Virus record (IMG/VR): IMGVR_UViG_3300025418_000694
Span: 1-64,000 of that record
Direction: 5' to 3' (one strand)
Length of the DNA: 64,000 nt
Source of the DNA: a virus
In this document: positions 27,771-35,176 of the stretch, piece by piece
Layout of the letters: every line of letters starts with the position of its first letter
Numbering within the stretch: the first letter of the stretch is position 1
Position numbers and translations under genes: made by a program
The notes under the pieces: model-generated
What the model was told of the DNA's origin: nothing
Database searches by the model: none
Seen by the model: only the letters and a program-made list of their open reading frames with translations

Positions 27771-28280
27771 ATGCTTAATATCAGAATCAATATGGCAATT
27801 GATTTGAAGAAAGTCGCAGTAGTAGTGACAAGCTGGTTCATCGTTTTTGGACAATTGTTCACCCCAGCTCAAGCGCTACCTGCAGCAAAAGAAAAGGTAG
27901 TAAAAGTTGCGCTTACGTACTTGACCGTGATTACTACTAAAACTGAAGCCAAGGAGGCTTTAAATAGCAAGTACGCAAAATACTTTGACCCAGAATCCTT
28001 AGCGTTCCTCACGTTGTACGCTAAAGGGGTTCCAATGGCCGAATGGAAGTGTTTAAGAGCTCTATGGCAGAGTGAGTCCCACTTTAACCCTAAAGCCCTT
28101 AATATGAGCTCCAAGGCCTTTGGAATAGCCCAATTCTTGCCTTCTACGTGGGATAACTATAAGGTCACAAAAACACCTAACGCCCTACTACAGATTAAGT
28201 ATGGGTTGCGTTATATTAAAGTTAGATACGGAACTGCTTGCCAAGCACAGGCCTTTCATATGGCTCACGGCTGGTATTAA
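27771..28280 (+). CDS. Secreted lytic transglycosylase-like protein (169 aa)
   Basis: Start taken at ATG 27771 after GAGAGGAG, rather than earlier in-frame codons. The N-terminus is a signal peptide (KKVAVVVTSWFIVFGQLFTP, then AQALPAA as a probable cleavage site). The C-terminal half is SLT-like: LWQSESHFNPKALNMSSKA carries the catalytic Glu, and FGIAQFLPSTWDNYK and YGLRYIKVRYG match the GxxQxxPxTW and Yxx.R signatures. A secreted wall hydrolase encoded on the opposite strand from the lysis cassette. It could help release, or block superinfection. Confidence 0.75.
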   Translation: MLNIRINMAIDLKKVAVVVTSWFIVFGQLFTPAQALPAAKEKVVKVALTYLTVITTKTEAKEALNSKYAKYFDPESLAFLTLYAKGVPMAEWKCLRALWQSESHFNPKALNMSSKAFGIAQFLPSTWDNYKVTKTPNALLQIKYGLRYIKVRYGTACQAQAFHMAHGWY

Positions 28281-28292
28281 AGAGTAATAAAA

Positions 28293-28316
28293 AAGCCCCC
28301 GAGTGATCGGGGGCTT
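28293..28316. terminator. Bidirectional terminator between convergent genes
   Basis: AAGCCCCCGA at 28293-28302 pairs with TCGGGGGCTT at 28307-28316 around a GTGA loop. T-rich and A-rich flanks lie on both sides, so it serves the plus-strand transglycosylase gene and the converging minus-strand structural gene. Confidence 0.85.
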
Positions 28317-28329
28317 CTTTATTTGGTAA

Positions 28330-29709
28330 TTAGTATACGTATGTGAATGTTCCGTCTTGAGTTCCTGGGTTTTCACCAGTTGGAAGCTTGTATAGAACCA
28401 AGTTAACTGAGGAACCTACTGTTTGAGTTCCAGTTAAGCTCTGGCTGTAAACTGTTCCTGCATTGTCTACAGTAGCTCCTGTTGTGCGGTATGTGGTTGT
28501 TCCTGTGTCAAAATCAGCATTTCCAAGTAGGCGATCGGCCTCACGGTAAGTCTTTCCAGTGACTGTTGGAACTGTTGCTGTTGAAGCGGATGCTGCAATT
28601 GTCACTACTGCGTTTCCTGCAACACCTGTAAGTGCTGAGTCTGTAGCAGCATTTGTAACTGTGAACTGAGTAGCAGTTGCAGAAGCAATTGTTACAGCAG
28701 ACAAGTTAAATGCTGAAGCAGTTGTGTAGGTCTTTGCGTAGTACTGAGTACCAATTGGTTGAGATGAACCAGCTGATACATAGTTGTAAAGACCTGTGAT
28801 TGTCACAGTCTGTCCTGATGTAAATGCGTTGTTAGCTGTGTATGTAACAGTTGTGCCGTCAGATGAAACAGCAGTTACTGTTGCATATAGCTTTGTTGCT
28901 GGGTTGAATCCACCGTTAGCTGTGTTTTGTGGGAAAGCGTCCCAGCCATTGATAGCACGAACGTGGTTATCAGAAGGAACTGTTAGGCTTACTTGGCCAA
29001 CTGCTTGTGTGATATCCGCAGTAGCGATTGTATAGCTAGAGTAGTCTGTAGTTGTTCCCCATGCGTAGTCCGCACCAATTCCTGGAATAACTTCTAGGTT
29101 AACAGATGCCTTACCTGTAGCGCTTGATACAGCACGATCTTGGGTAGAGCTTGTAACTGTGAAGTTTGAAGAAGTTGCAGATGCAATTGCAACAGAGCTC
29201 TTGTTGTATGCAGATGTGTAAGTACCTGTAGCAGTTGAGGTTGAACCTGTAGCTGCTGAAGTTACTGTGAAGTTGGTGTTAGTTGTAACTGCCAAGATTG
29301 TCTTGCTTCCGTTAAATCCAGCAGCAGATGCGCCACTGATAACGATTGTTTGGCCAGCTGAAAGGCCTGTTGTTGAAGCTGTTGCATAAGTTACTACGCC
29401 AGCGTTTGCTGTGATACCTGTGATAGTTACTGTGCTTGATAGACCAGTAACTGTTACTAGCTCACCAGCAAGAAAGTTATTAGCTGATGTGTAGGTAATA
29501 GTTGTTCCGTCACCAGAAGCTGCTGTTACTACAGCAGTATCGATGTCAGATCCCGCAGAACCTGTAGTTCCGCCTGTTGCATTGTAGGTAACTGGTGATG
29601 TACCAGAACGGTCGTCGTTTGTTTGAATAGGCATATTGCCCCAAACAAAGTCAACAGCTACGTTACCTGAAGGGGCTTGCTTATAGCCCGAGTCACGAAT
29701 GACTGCCAT
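28330..29709 (-). CDS. Ig-like virion protein with C-terminal PASTA-like domain (459 aa)
   Basis: Begins MAVIRDSGYKQAPSGNVAV. The bulk is Thr/Ser/Ala/Val-rich Ig-like repeats (ITANAGVVTYATASTTGLSA; TVTGLYNYVSAGSSQPIG), similar in style to the 1451-aa gene. Near the C-terminus VPTVTGKTYREADRLLGNAD and VGSSVNLVLYKLP match a PASTA module, which in bacteria binds peptidoglycan or beta-lactams. Predicted tail or head decoration fibre able to touch the cell wall. Confidence 0.65.
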   Translation of the reverse strand: MAVIRDSGYKQAPSGNVAVDFVWGNMPIQTNDDRSGTSPVTYNATGGTTGSAGSDIDTAVVTAASGDGTTITYTSANNFLAGELVTVTGLSSTVTITGITANAGVVTYATASTTGLSAGQTIVISGASAAGFNGSKTILAVTTNTNFTVTSAATGSTSTATGTYTSAYNKSSVAIASATSSNFTVTSSTQDRAVSSATGKASVNLEVIPGIGADYAWGTTTDYSSYTIATADITQAVGQVSLTVPSDNHVRAINGWDAFPQNTANGGFNPATKLYATVTAVSSDGTTVTYTANNAFTSGQTVTITGLYNYVSAGSSQPIGTQYYAKTYTTASAFNLSAVTIASATATQFTVTNAATDSALTGVAGNAVVTIAASASTATVPTVTGKTYREADRLLGNADFDTGTTTYRTTGATVDNAGTVYSQSLTGTQTVGSSVNLVLYKLPTGENPGTQDGTFTYVY

Positions 29710-29816
29710 TTGATTTCCTATCTATAGATGGGTTTAACGTCCCATGCGCCTGGGACCTTATAAGTCTATCTATCAAACCCAAACATGTCGGGCTTTAATC
29801 AGAGAGGATTTGGTCT

Positions 29817-30296
29817 TTAGGCGCCCATAAAAAGAAAAATGTCTTGAAGACCAGCTGAAGTAGAAGACACGTTAGAGCCGTTGAAGTTACCGTTGTTATC
29901 AACATAACTAACTGTAGTTCCTGCTGAGTTTTTCCACTCTTGAAGGTTTGCTGTCTGTCCGCTTGTTGCTTGAATAACAAGACCTTTTACAGAAGCAGAA
30001 GATGGCGTAATTACGTTTGCGCTATCCCCAGTTTTACGAAGGTATTGAGTATGAGAATCTGCAACAACGCCTTTTTCAATATTAGCAAGGCGAGAAGTTA
30101 CTGTTAGGTAGTCAGTTGCTGTGTTTGCCCAACCAGAAGCAGAAGCCGCTGTAGCAAGAGAGGGACTAACTCCTAAAGTGTTTTCAATAGCAACTACTTC
30201 ATCTTGAATGGCATTTGGATGCCCTGCATCTATGATTTCGGTTACGTTTACGTGGGTAGTAAAAGTCTTTACTGAACTTGGATATGTAGCTGCCAT
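29817..30296 (-). CDS. Tail fibre/virion protein (159 aa)
   Basis: Begins MAATYPSSVKTFTTHVNVTE. An N-terminal helical segment (AIQDEVVAIENTLGVSPSL) leads to ADSHTQYLRKTGDSANVITP and then VKGLVIQATSGQTANLQEWK with SYVDNNGNFNG. This fibre-knob pattern is also found in the C-terminal part of the collagen-like protein (QANASQTANLTEWQNSSG). Likely a short fibre or base protein. Confidence 0.65.
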   Translation of the reverse strand: MAATYPSSVKTFTTHVNVTEIIDAGHPNAIQDEVVAIENTLGVSPSLATAASASGWANTATDYLTVTSRLANIEKGVVADSHTQYLRKTGDSANVITPSSASVKGLVIQATSGQTANLQEWKNSAGTTVSYVDNNGNFNGSNVSSTSAGLQDIFLFMGA

Positions 30297-30341
30297 GTCA
30301 AGCCTTTCATTGGAAGTATAACTATGATACTTCCTGTTTGA

Positions 30342-30503
30342 TTAGTTTTGGTGCTCTCCGTTAGGTCCTTTTCCAGGAGTGGAATAGGTTGCAATACTTG
30401 GGCGTTCTTGTGGGTTTAGATATGTGCGTCGTAGTCCAAAACGAGAATCACGAATAGTAGCTAGTTGAGCTTTTGGTTGTTTAAATTCTTTTTTTCTGTT
30501 CAT
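30342..30503 (-). CDS. Small basic protein (53 aa)
   Basis: Begins MNRKKEFKQPKAQLATIRDS and ends GPNGEHQN. Its ATG overlaps the upstream stop (ATGA). The ATIRDSRFGLRRTYLNP segment is basic. Unknown function, first of many small coupled genes. Confidence 0.55.
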   Translation of the reverse strand: MNRKKEFKQPKAQLATIRDSRFGLRRTYLNPQERPSIATYSTPGKGPNGEHQN

Positions 30504-30685
30504 GGTGTCCAGCGATTTTGCTGTTTAGCCTGTGTGTCTTTTCCTTTAATAACTGGGTTAACTACCCCTACTCGAGTGATACCTTCTCTAAATTGACGTG
30601 AAGCCCCTACTTTAATAGCAGCTTTAATAGGAGAGGTTGTCTCTGATTTTATCTCAGACTTAATGACAGACTTGTTATTTTTCAT
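30500..30685 (-). CDS. Small Lys-rich protein (61 aa)
   Basis: Begins MKNNKSVIKSEIKSETTSPI. Basic and probably flexible, with IKAAIKVGASRQFREGITRV. Overlaps the next gene by ATGA and the previous by 11 nt. Unknown function. Confidence 0.5.
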   Translation of the reverse strand: MKNNKSVIKSEIKSETTSPIKAAIKVGASRQFREGITRVGVVNPVIKGKDTQAKQQNRWTP

Positions 30686-30962
30686 CTAACTTTTTAATCT
30701 TTCCAATTGACATTCCTGGAAGAGATGGCTGAGTATAGCGAGGCTTTCTTTCAGAAATAACTCCTGGCTTAGGAGCAGATTCTGTAACAGGCTTTGAAGT
30801 CTCTGTCTTATTTACTGAAGCCTTAGGCTTAGTTGTTTTAGTAGGTGCGCCAAACTGACGTCCCTTGTTTTTAGCAGGGGCTTTACCGCGCTTTAGAGAA
30901 CCTTTAACAATATTTCCAATAGCGGATGCCGCTTCAAGGTCAATAGAGCGTTTATTTATCAT
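30675..30962 (-). CDS. Basic disordered protein (95 aa)
   Basis: Begins MINKRSIDLEAASAIGNIVK. A short helix is followed by a Lys/Pro/Thr-rich tail (APTKTTKPKASVNKTETSKP). It may bind nucleic acid non-specifically. Unknown function. Confidence 0.5.
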   Translation of the reverse strand: MINKRSIDLEAASAIGNIVKGSLKRGKAPAKNKGRQFGAPTKTTKPKASVNKTETSKPVTESAPKPGVISERKPRYTQPSLPGMSIGKIKKLDEK

Positions 30963-31068
30963 GTTCTGATTCTAGGTGTTTTTCTTCGCACGAGCGTGCT
31001 AAAGACGGAACCACCCATTTTTTGCCACATATAGTGCACCGATAGTTAGTGTCTAGGGGTTTACCCAC
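30952..31068 (-). CDS. Mini zinc-finger-like protein, GTG start (38 aa)
   Basis: GTG at 31068 lies a short distance after AAGGAGATA. The product contains YRCTICGKKWVV, then SCEEKHLESEH. This gives CxxC followed by Cys and two His, a plausible zinc finger. Overlaps the next gene by 11 nt. Called from sequence pattern and coupling. Confidence 0.5.
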   Translation of the reverse strand: MGKPLDTNYRCTICGKKWVVPSLARSCEEKHLESEHDK

Positions 31069-31077
31069 ACTATCTCC

Positions 31078-31278
31078 TTAGTGCAGTAGGTTGAACTCGC
31101 CTTCAGGGTCATAAACCTCTACGGCTTTTTTAACTAAGTCAGATCCCGCTTTACGGGCATGGTGTCCACAGAATAGAAGTTCACCGTTAATAAATGTAGC
31201 AATAACTCTGGCGGCAGCTCCGCAAGAATCGCAGCGGTCTTGAAGCGTAAGTTCTCTACGAGCAACTGTAGTTGGCAC
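31078..31278 (-). CDS. DUF7455-type zinc protein (66 aa)
   Basis: LTLQDRCDSCGAAARVIATF followed by GELLFCGHHARKAGSDL matches a zinc-binding family (CxxC plus CxHH) widespread in Actinobacteria and their phages. This supports an actinobacterial host. The molecular role is not established. Confidence 0.75.
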   Translation of the reverse strand: MPTTVARRELTLQDRCDSCGAAARVIATFINGELLFCGHHARKAGSDLVKKAVEVYDPEGEFNLLH

Positions 31279-31287
31279 TATTACTCC

Positions 31288-31452
31288 TTAGAAAGGGGCT
31301 TTACCGTCAGTAGGAATGAAAGGTTTTTTCTCATTACCTGAAGCGGTTAATTTTTTATGCTCTTCCTCTGCATGCTTATCAAACTCAACCCAGTCTTCAT
31401 TTGTCATTGTTGTGAATGGGTCTGGAAAACCTTGGTCACTATCGCGTTTCAT
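31288..31452 (-). CDS. Small acidic protein (54 aa)
   Basis: Begins MKRDSDQGFPDPFTTMTNED and contains WVEFDKHAEEEHKKLT. Overlaps the preceding gene by ATGA. Unknown function. Confidence 0.5.
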   Translation of the reverse strand: MKRDSDQGFPDPFTTMTNEDWVEFDKHAEEEHKKLTASGNEKKPFIPTDGKAPF

Positions 31453-31730
31453 GCTACACCGCTTCCGCCTGCTGTTGGAGCTGCACCTGCAGCAGCACCG
31501 CTTCCTGAATTCATACTAGCACCTTCGGCGCTTTCTTGTGCAGCAGTCTCTCCAACTTCTGACATTGGAGATTCACCTTTTTCTGACATAGGTGATTCAG
31601 CGCCAAAATTACCAACAATACCGCTTCCACCAATAGTTAAATAAGAAGGATTAATAGTAGATGTGCTTGGATCCCAAAAACCTCTTGCAGGGTATTGTTC
31701 ATGGTAACGAGTGCGCTTAGAGTATTTCAT
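31449..31730 (-). CDS. Small Gly/Ser/Ala-rich protein (93 aa)
   Basis: Begins MKYSKRTRYHEQYPARGFWD. Contains a duplicated SPMSEKGESPMSEVGE segment and a Gly/Ala-rich tail. Probably unstructured. Coupled to neighbours by TAATG and ATGA overlaps. Confidence 0.5.
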   Translation of the reverse strand: MKYSKRTRYHEQYPARGFWDPSTSTINPSYLTIGGSGIVGNFGAESPMSEKGESPMSEVGETAAQESAEGASMNSGSGAAAGAAPTAGGSGVA

Positions 31731-31861
31731 TACTTATTCTCGTCTAAAATCTCTTTTAAATTCGGTACGCCTGTTCTTGTTTCTTTAGGCTTCTTATCTG
31801 CATTTAGAATGTCCACAAGGCTAGGAATAGCTTTAGGAAATTGTGTCTCATCAGTATTCAC
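31730..31861 (-). CDS. Small protein, GTG start (43 aa)
   Basis: GTG at 31861 follows AGGAGG with a 6-nt spacer. Product NTDETQFPKAIPSLVDILNA after the start Met, then KETRTGVPNLKEILDENK. Its stop overlaps the next ATG as TAATG. Unknown function. Confidence 0.5.
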   Translation of the reverse strand: MNTDETQFPKAIPSLVDILNADKKPKETRTGVPNLKEILDENK

Positions 31862-32037
31862 TACATACCTCCTAGGTATTTTTTACGTCGTTCAGAAAAA
31901 GCTGCTTGGTTCTTAACCGCTTCTACAATATCAGGCGCTGCAGTCTTTAACGCTTCTGGAGATTGCTTAGCAGTCTGCACTTGCCAGTCAAACTCTTCTT
32001 GGCGCTTAGATTGAGCATCTTGTTGGCGGTTAATCAC
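31861..32037 (-). CDS. Small helical protein, GTG start (58 aa)
   Basis: Starts GTG at 32037, overlapping the stop of the HNH-like gene as GTGA. Product begins INRQQDAQSKRQEEFDWQVQ after Met and ends SERRKKYLGGM. Gln/Lys/Glu-rich helix. Unknown function. Confidence 0.5.
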   Translation of the reverse strand: MINRQQDAQSKRQEEFDWQVQTAKQSPEALKTAAPDIVEAVKNQAAFSERRKKYLGGM

Positions 32038-32324
32038 TTCTCATTCTCTTTCTTACCTGCACGACGTTTATTTTCTTTAGCAGTATTCTTGCCGTGCTTT
32101 AGGGCTCTTAAGTTACCTTTGCTGTCATTGCTGTGATTGTTGTCTTTATGATCAACGTCTACATTGCGAGGTAGCTTACCGTTCTTTCCCTCATAGTCAG
32201 CGCGAGCTTTATTTTTAGAAGTAGTAACCCACTTATCGCCTACTTTTTTCTTGTAGACGTAAATAGGGCGTCCGCCATTAGCGGCAGAGCCTTTATAAGG
32301 CCCAAACTTCTTTGTCTCAGCCAT
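32034..32324 (-). CDS. HNH-like nuclease fragment or small HNH protein (96 aa)
   Basis: Start chosen at ATG 32324 (MAETKKFGPYKGSAANGGRP), because a longer frame begins inside the upstream gene. The C-terminal half NVDVDHKDNNHSNDSKGNLR and LKHGKNTAKENKRR follows the HNH_3 pattern (V.H.DxN..N....NL..L....NTA). Basic and small. It may be a homing-type or packaging-associated HNH nuclease, or a DNA-binding remnant. Confidence 0.55.
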   Translation of the reverse strand: MAETKKFGPYKGSAANGGRPIYVYKKKVGDKWVTTSKNKARADYEGKNGKLPRNVDVDHKDNNHSNDSKGNLRALKHGKNTAKENKRRAGKKENEK

Positions 32325-32481
32325 TTTTCTTTTTCTTCTTAGCCATAGCCATGTTGTCAATCAGGTTTGGATAAGGACGACCAGCAGCTTTAGCGCGTGC
32401 CTTTGCTGCAGCCTTCTTCTTTGGCGTTAAAGCCTTAGACTTCTTCTTTGGATCTGGGGTGTCCCATACTTCTTTAGCCAT
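32317..32481 (-). CDS. Lys/Ala-rich small protein (54 aa)
   Basis: Begins MAKEVWDTPDPKKKSKALTP, with KKKAAAKARAKAAGRPYPNL and a Lys-rich end. Highly basic and histone-tail-like. ATG overlaps the previous stop as TAATG. It may bind DNA, but nothing more can be said. Confidence 0.55.
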   Translation of the reverse strand: MAKEVWDTPDPKKKSKALTPKKKAAAKARAKAAGRPYPNLIDNMAMAKKKKKNG

Positions 32482-32741
32482 TAGCAATCCCACTTTCTTA
32501 ATGCAAGCGCTTTACGAGTTGGCTTGCCGTTGTCCCCAATCATAGGGCCTGGCATGCCTCCCATACGGGCGCAAAATGATTTACGGCGTGAAGCAGCCTT
32601 TGGAGACTTTCGTGCCTCCTTAGCCGATACAGGGGGCTTTAAATGATGTCCCTCACGGGCAGCAGAAGCTCTACCTTTAGCGTTTAGTCCGCCTTTTGGG
32701 TTTTGTCCTTCTTTACGAGTCCAAGCAGGTGATTTAGCCAT
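32481..32741 (-). CDS. DUF6321-like protein (86 aa)
   Basis: AWTRKEGQNPKGGLNAKGRA near residue 5, then HHLKPPVS and SRRKSFCARMGGMPG, match a small phage/bacterial family with this conserved order. Basic. Role unknown, although the family is common in phage structural neighbourhoods. Confidence 0.65.
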   Translation of the reverse strand: MAKSPAWTRKEGQNPKGGLNAKGRASAAREGHHLKPPVSAKEARKSPKAASRRKSFCARMGGMPGPMIGDNGKPTRKALALRKWDC

Positions 32742-32978
32742 TTACTTATCTCCATGTTTATGTGATGCTTTACGGTGCCAGTCTTTAACTGCCTGCTCAC
32801 CCTCTTCTACAGAGTGAACGCCAGCCTTCTTAGTAAGGTCAATTTTGTCCCACTTAGGGTCATTCTTACCAGCGTGGTCAACAATAACGTCTCCACCCTT
32901 TTCATATACAGTGTGCATTGTTCCGCCTGCAACTACTTTTGCAACACGGCGCTTATCGTGGGCTCTATCTTTAGCCAT
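32742..32978 (-). CDS. Hypothetical protein (78 aa)
   Basis: Begins MAKDRAHDKRRVAKVVAGGT. The same MAKDRA-D-RR opening occurs in the 73-aa gene at 54361-54582, suggesting a family or a shared N-terminal tag. Middle part is beta-like (TMHTVYEKGGDVIVDHAG). Unknown function. Confidence 0.55.
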   Translation of the reverse strand: MAKDRAHDKRRVAKVVAGGTMHTVYEKGGDVIVDHAGKNDPKWDKIDLTKKAGVHSVEEGEQAVKDWHRKASHKHGDK

Positions 32979-33235
32979 TAGTACTCCTTGTTCATTGTAC
33001 GTTTTGATCGATTAAGAATGTCTGCAGATTGCTCTGATACGTTATAGCGTCCATATGAGGCGCGTGGGCCGTCATATTGACCGACATGTACTACGCGAAA
33101 CTCATTTAGACGAGAGCGCTTTTGTTTCATCTCTTTATTCTTCTTATCGCCCTCTTTCTTAGGTCCAAATTCACCTAGAGCTCTTTGAGCGCGTGTACGA
33201 CCTAGTGCTGGGTCTTTCATGCGCGCTTTCTCCAT
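32978..33235 (-). CDS. Hypothetical basic protein (85 aa)
   Basis: Begins MEKARMKDPALGRTRAQRAL. Basic helix, then FRVVHVGQYDGPRASYGRYN. Overlaps the ParB-like gene by 19 nt. Unknown function. Confidence 0.55.
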   Translation of the reverse strand: MEKARMKDPALGRTRAQRALGEFGPKKEGDKKNKEMKQKRSRLNEFRVVHVGQYDGPRASYGRYNVSEQSADILNRSKRTMNKEY

Positions 33236-33603
33236 TCATCGTGTTCTACAGGAACAAGAATGTTAGGGTCAATATCAGCAGCGGCTGCAACACGATGGTG
33301 CCCTTCATTCAGCTGATACCCCTTTGGGTGAAATACGCTAGAATCAAAGTTACGAATAAGTTCTACTGGTTTTTTAACACCTTCTCGTTTAATAGAATCA
33401 TATAAAGAAGCTCCCTTACGTACGCGTGTAGGTTGGTAGCGTGCGTTACGAATTGCGCCTGTCTTTGCTTCTCGTAATTTGTAATTCCACAAATTCTCCA
33501 TGTCACCACCGCCTGGGTCTGCAGAGGTATTTACTTTAGACTTAATCTCACCAGCCCTCATAAACATAGGAAGCTGCTCCCACTGACCTTCAGAGCGGTT
33601 CAT
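33217..33603 (-). CDS. ParB-like domain protein (128 aa)
   Basis: The C-terminal half has REGVKKPVELIRNFDSSV and GYQLNEGHHRVAAAADID, which match the ParB/Sulfiredoxin N-terminal domain (GxxxPV.V....G.Y.L.EGHHRxxAA). Such domains bind nucleotides and may act as nucleases or CTPases. No HTH is fused. Phages carry such genes near DNA-metabolism or packaging regions. Confidence 0.7.
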   Translation of the reverse strand: MNRSEGQWEQLPMFMRAGEIKSKVNTSADPGGGDMENLWNYKLREAKTGAIRNARYQPTRVRKGASLYDSIKREGVKKPVELIRNFDSSVFHPKGYQLNEGHHRVAAAADIDPNILVPVEHDEWRKRA

Positions 33604-33824
33604 TTACCCATCTCCTCTAAGTACTCTAAATAAGCTAGCATAAGCATATTTATTAAGCGATCTTTCTTCTCTTTGTGCTTTTCATCAAAGTGGCGCACCC
33701 AGTCCTGGCCTGAGAATCGCACGCTTGCACATCCATTGTTGACATCTGCCCAGCAAAGTTTGGCAATTTCAGATATGTTACTAGGAACGTCCATCTGTTC
33801 CCATAACCAAGTTGAGAAGTGCAT
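33600..33824 (-). CDS. Hypothetical protein (74 aa)
   Basis: Begins MHFSTWLWEQMDVPSNISEI and has the folded-looking KLCWADVNNGCASVRFSGQD. Overlaps the ParB-like gene by ATGA. Unknown function. Confidence 0.55.
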   Translation of the reverse strand: MHFSTWLWEQMDVPSNISEIAKLCWADVNNGCASVRFSGQDWVRHFDEKHKEKKDRLINMLMLAYLEYLEEMGK

Positions 33825-33825
33825 A

Positions 33826-34335
33826 TTAACGCGGTGGAAGTCCGCGACGCTTTCTTACTGCTTCATTGCGCACATTTCTCATACTCTTCATATTCCAGAT
33901 TGCGTCTTCTCCGCGCTCAATCATCTTATCTTCTGCGCGTTTTTTCTGAGCGTAACCTGTAGATAGATCAATTTGTACGCCCTTAGCTTTGCTCTTCTTA
34001 CTGCTGCTATCAACCCAAGAGCCCATCATGGCTTTTTTATCTTTAGTCTCATGCTTAAGGCGATTAAAGTGCATAGAGAATTGACGAGGCGTAAGCGTAG
34101 TCTGTCCTGGGGCATACTCAGTGTTAACAGGCATACCAGTTCTTTGGGACTTCTCTTTACCAACAATGTGCATCTTCTCGCCTGGTTGGGCTAGCTTCAT
34201 TGAGTTAAGGTTGATGGAGGCGCCCCCAAAATCCCTTGTGCTATTAATAAAATCTTGCGCAGCCTGAGGTTGCTCAGCAAGGGTACGGACTTCGCGTTTA
34301 GAGCGCTCGTGGTCACTTAAGTCGCCATATAACAT
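33826..34335 (-). CDS. Hypothetical protein (169 aa)
   Basis: Begins MLYGDLSDHERSKREVRTLA. Basic, with MKLAQPGEKMHIVGKEKSQR and TLTPRQFSMHFNRLKHETKD. The C-terminal end is strongly basic. No family recognised. Possibly a virion or DNA-binding protein. Confidence 0.55.
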   Translation of the reverse strand: MLYGDLSDHERSKREVRTLAEQPQAAQDFINSTRDFGGASINLNSMKLAQPGEKMHIVGKEKSQRTGMPVNTEYAPGQTTLTPRQFSMHFNRLKHETKDKKAMMGSWVDSSSKKSKAKGVQIDLSTGYAQKKRAEDKMIERGEDAIWNMKSMRNVRNEAVRKRRGLPPR

Positions 34336-34342
34336 GCTAGTA

Positions 34343-34366
34343 TTCTCTCGTAAAAGGTCGAGAGAA
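34343..34366. terminator. 8-bp inverted repeat between opposed small genes
   Basis: TTCTCTCG at 34343-34350 pairs with CGAGAGAA at 34359-34366. It lies between the start codons of the minus 169-aa gene and the plus 58-aa gene. It could be an operator or a weak terminator; there is no U-run. Confidence 0.3.
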
Positions 34367-34377
34367 AAAGGTTAAAG

Positions 34378-34554
34378 ATGGCCGTAGATATTGTGGCAGT
34401 AGATGTCGATCCTACCGTTTGGCAAGCTTATTGCGAAGAGTGCGATAAGTATGTCAGCGATTCGACCGCGGATATTCAGTACGCCGAAAAGAAAGGGTTA
34501 GTACACCTGGCCAGCACTCATATAGACCACAGTAGTGTGGAGATACTCAAATAA
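34378..34554 (+). CDS. Small plus-strand protein in a minus operon (58 aa)
   Basis: Begins MAVDIVAVDVDPTVWQAYCE and continues ECDKYVSD, with later HLASTHIDHSSVEILK. The pattern CxxC...H...H is zinc-finger-like, which argues for a real gene. AAAAAGG lies upstream of the ATG. It is flanked on both sides by minus-strand genes and would be antisense to any read-through transcript. Moderate confidence. Confidence 0.5.
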   Translation: MAVDIVAVDVDPTVWQAYCEECDKYVSDSTADIQYAEKKGLVHLASTHIDHSSVEILK

Positions 34555-34746
34555 CTATCTGCAGTCCATGCAGTAGTTCATAACTCTTAATTCGCTCTCA
34601 GGAAGTTCTATCTTCCGCGAGCAGTGTGCACACCTAGTGTTATCTCTTAGAGCTCTGAGGTTGCGCTCTCTATTAAAGGTCATTTCATGGGTATAGAACA
34701 ATTTAGCTGCGTAGGCGCCTAATAGCGCGGTTATGATTGAGTTCAT
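34555..34746 (-). CDS. Membrane-anchored zinc-ribbon protein (63 aa)
   Basis: Hydrophobic N-terminus MNSIITALLGAYAAKLFYT is followed by a charged linker and RCAHCSRKIELPESE with NYCMDC. Two CxxC pairs suggest zinc. Overlaps the next gene by ATGA. Unknown function. Confidence 0.6.
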   Translation of the reverse strand: MNSIITALLGAYAAKLFYTHEMTFNRERNLRALRDNTRCAHCSRKIELPESELRVMNYCMDCR

Positions 34747-34991
34747 TTTCCACCTGTATCCATAAGGTAAGCATGACGTAGAGCTGATTGTGGGGTTAAT
34801 TCCTTCTCAATGGCTTTGATGGTATGGCAAGGGTATTCAACTGGTTCCCATTCAGAACTATCATAAATGCAGTATTCACCCTTTTCATCTGGCTTATGTA
34901 ATTCTACTACCGCACGAAGGGCTTTTCGTAAAGCGTATTCGTAGTCGTGTTTCCCTTCAATCAATCTTAACAGCAAGTTAACGTGTTTCAT
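34743..34991 (-). CDS. Hypothetical protein (82 aa)
   Basis: Begins MKHVNLLLRLIEGKHDYEYA and contains EKGEYCIYDSSEWEPVEYPC. Acidic, soluble. ATGA overlap with its neighbours. Unknown function. Confidence 0.55.
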   Translation of the reverse strand: MKHVNLLLRLIEGKHDYEYALRKALRAVVELHKPDEKGEYCIYDSSEWEPVEYPCHTIKAIEKELTPQSALRHAYLMDTGGK

Positions 34992-35176
34992 TTAATGCTC
35001 TCTTTCTCCCACTCTTCATATGCTAAAGCAAAGTCCACTATATCTAACCCATCTTGGGCGTTATAGTTCTCTTCTTCTAGGTACTCAAAGAAGTCTTCAT
35101 CTACAACTACTACTGGTAGATCCAACCCTTTTAGTCGATGGCCATCAAGTGAGGCCACCATCTCAAACTCTTTCAT
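34988..35176 (-). CDS. Hypothetical acidic protein (62 aa)
   Basis: Begins MKEFEMVASLDGHRLKGLDL. Acidic helix at the C-terminus (DGLDIVDFALAYEEWEKE). Coupled by TAATG to the upstream gene. Unknown function. Confidence 0.55.
   Translation of the reverse strand: MKEFEMVASLDGHRLKGLDLPVVVVDEDFFEYLEEENYNAQDGLDIVDFALAYEEWEKESIK

Noticed and set aside
27580-27771. Minus-strand open frame in the divergent promoter gap
   Set aside because: Its sequence is basic and unlike any protein, no Shine-Dalgarno is present, and it covers the TTGACA promoter of the transglycosylase-like gene.
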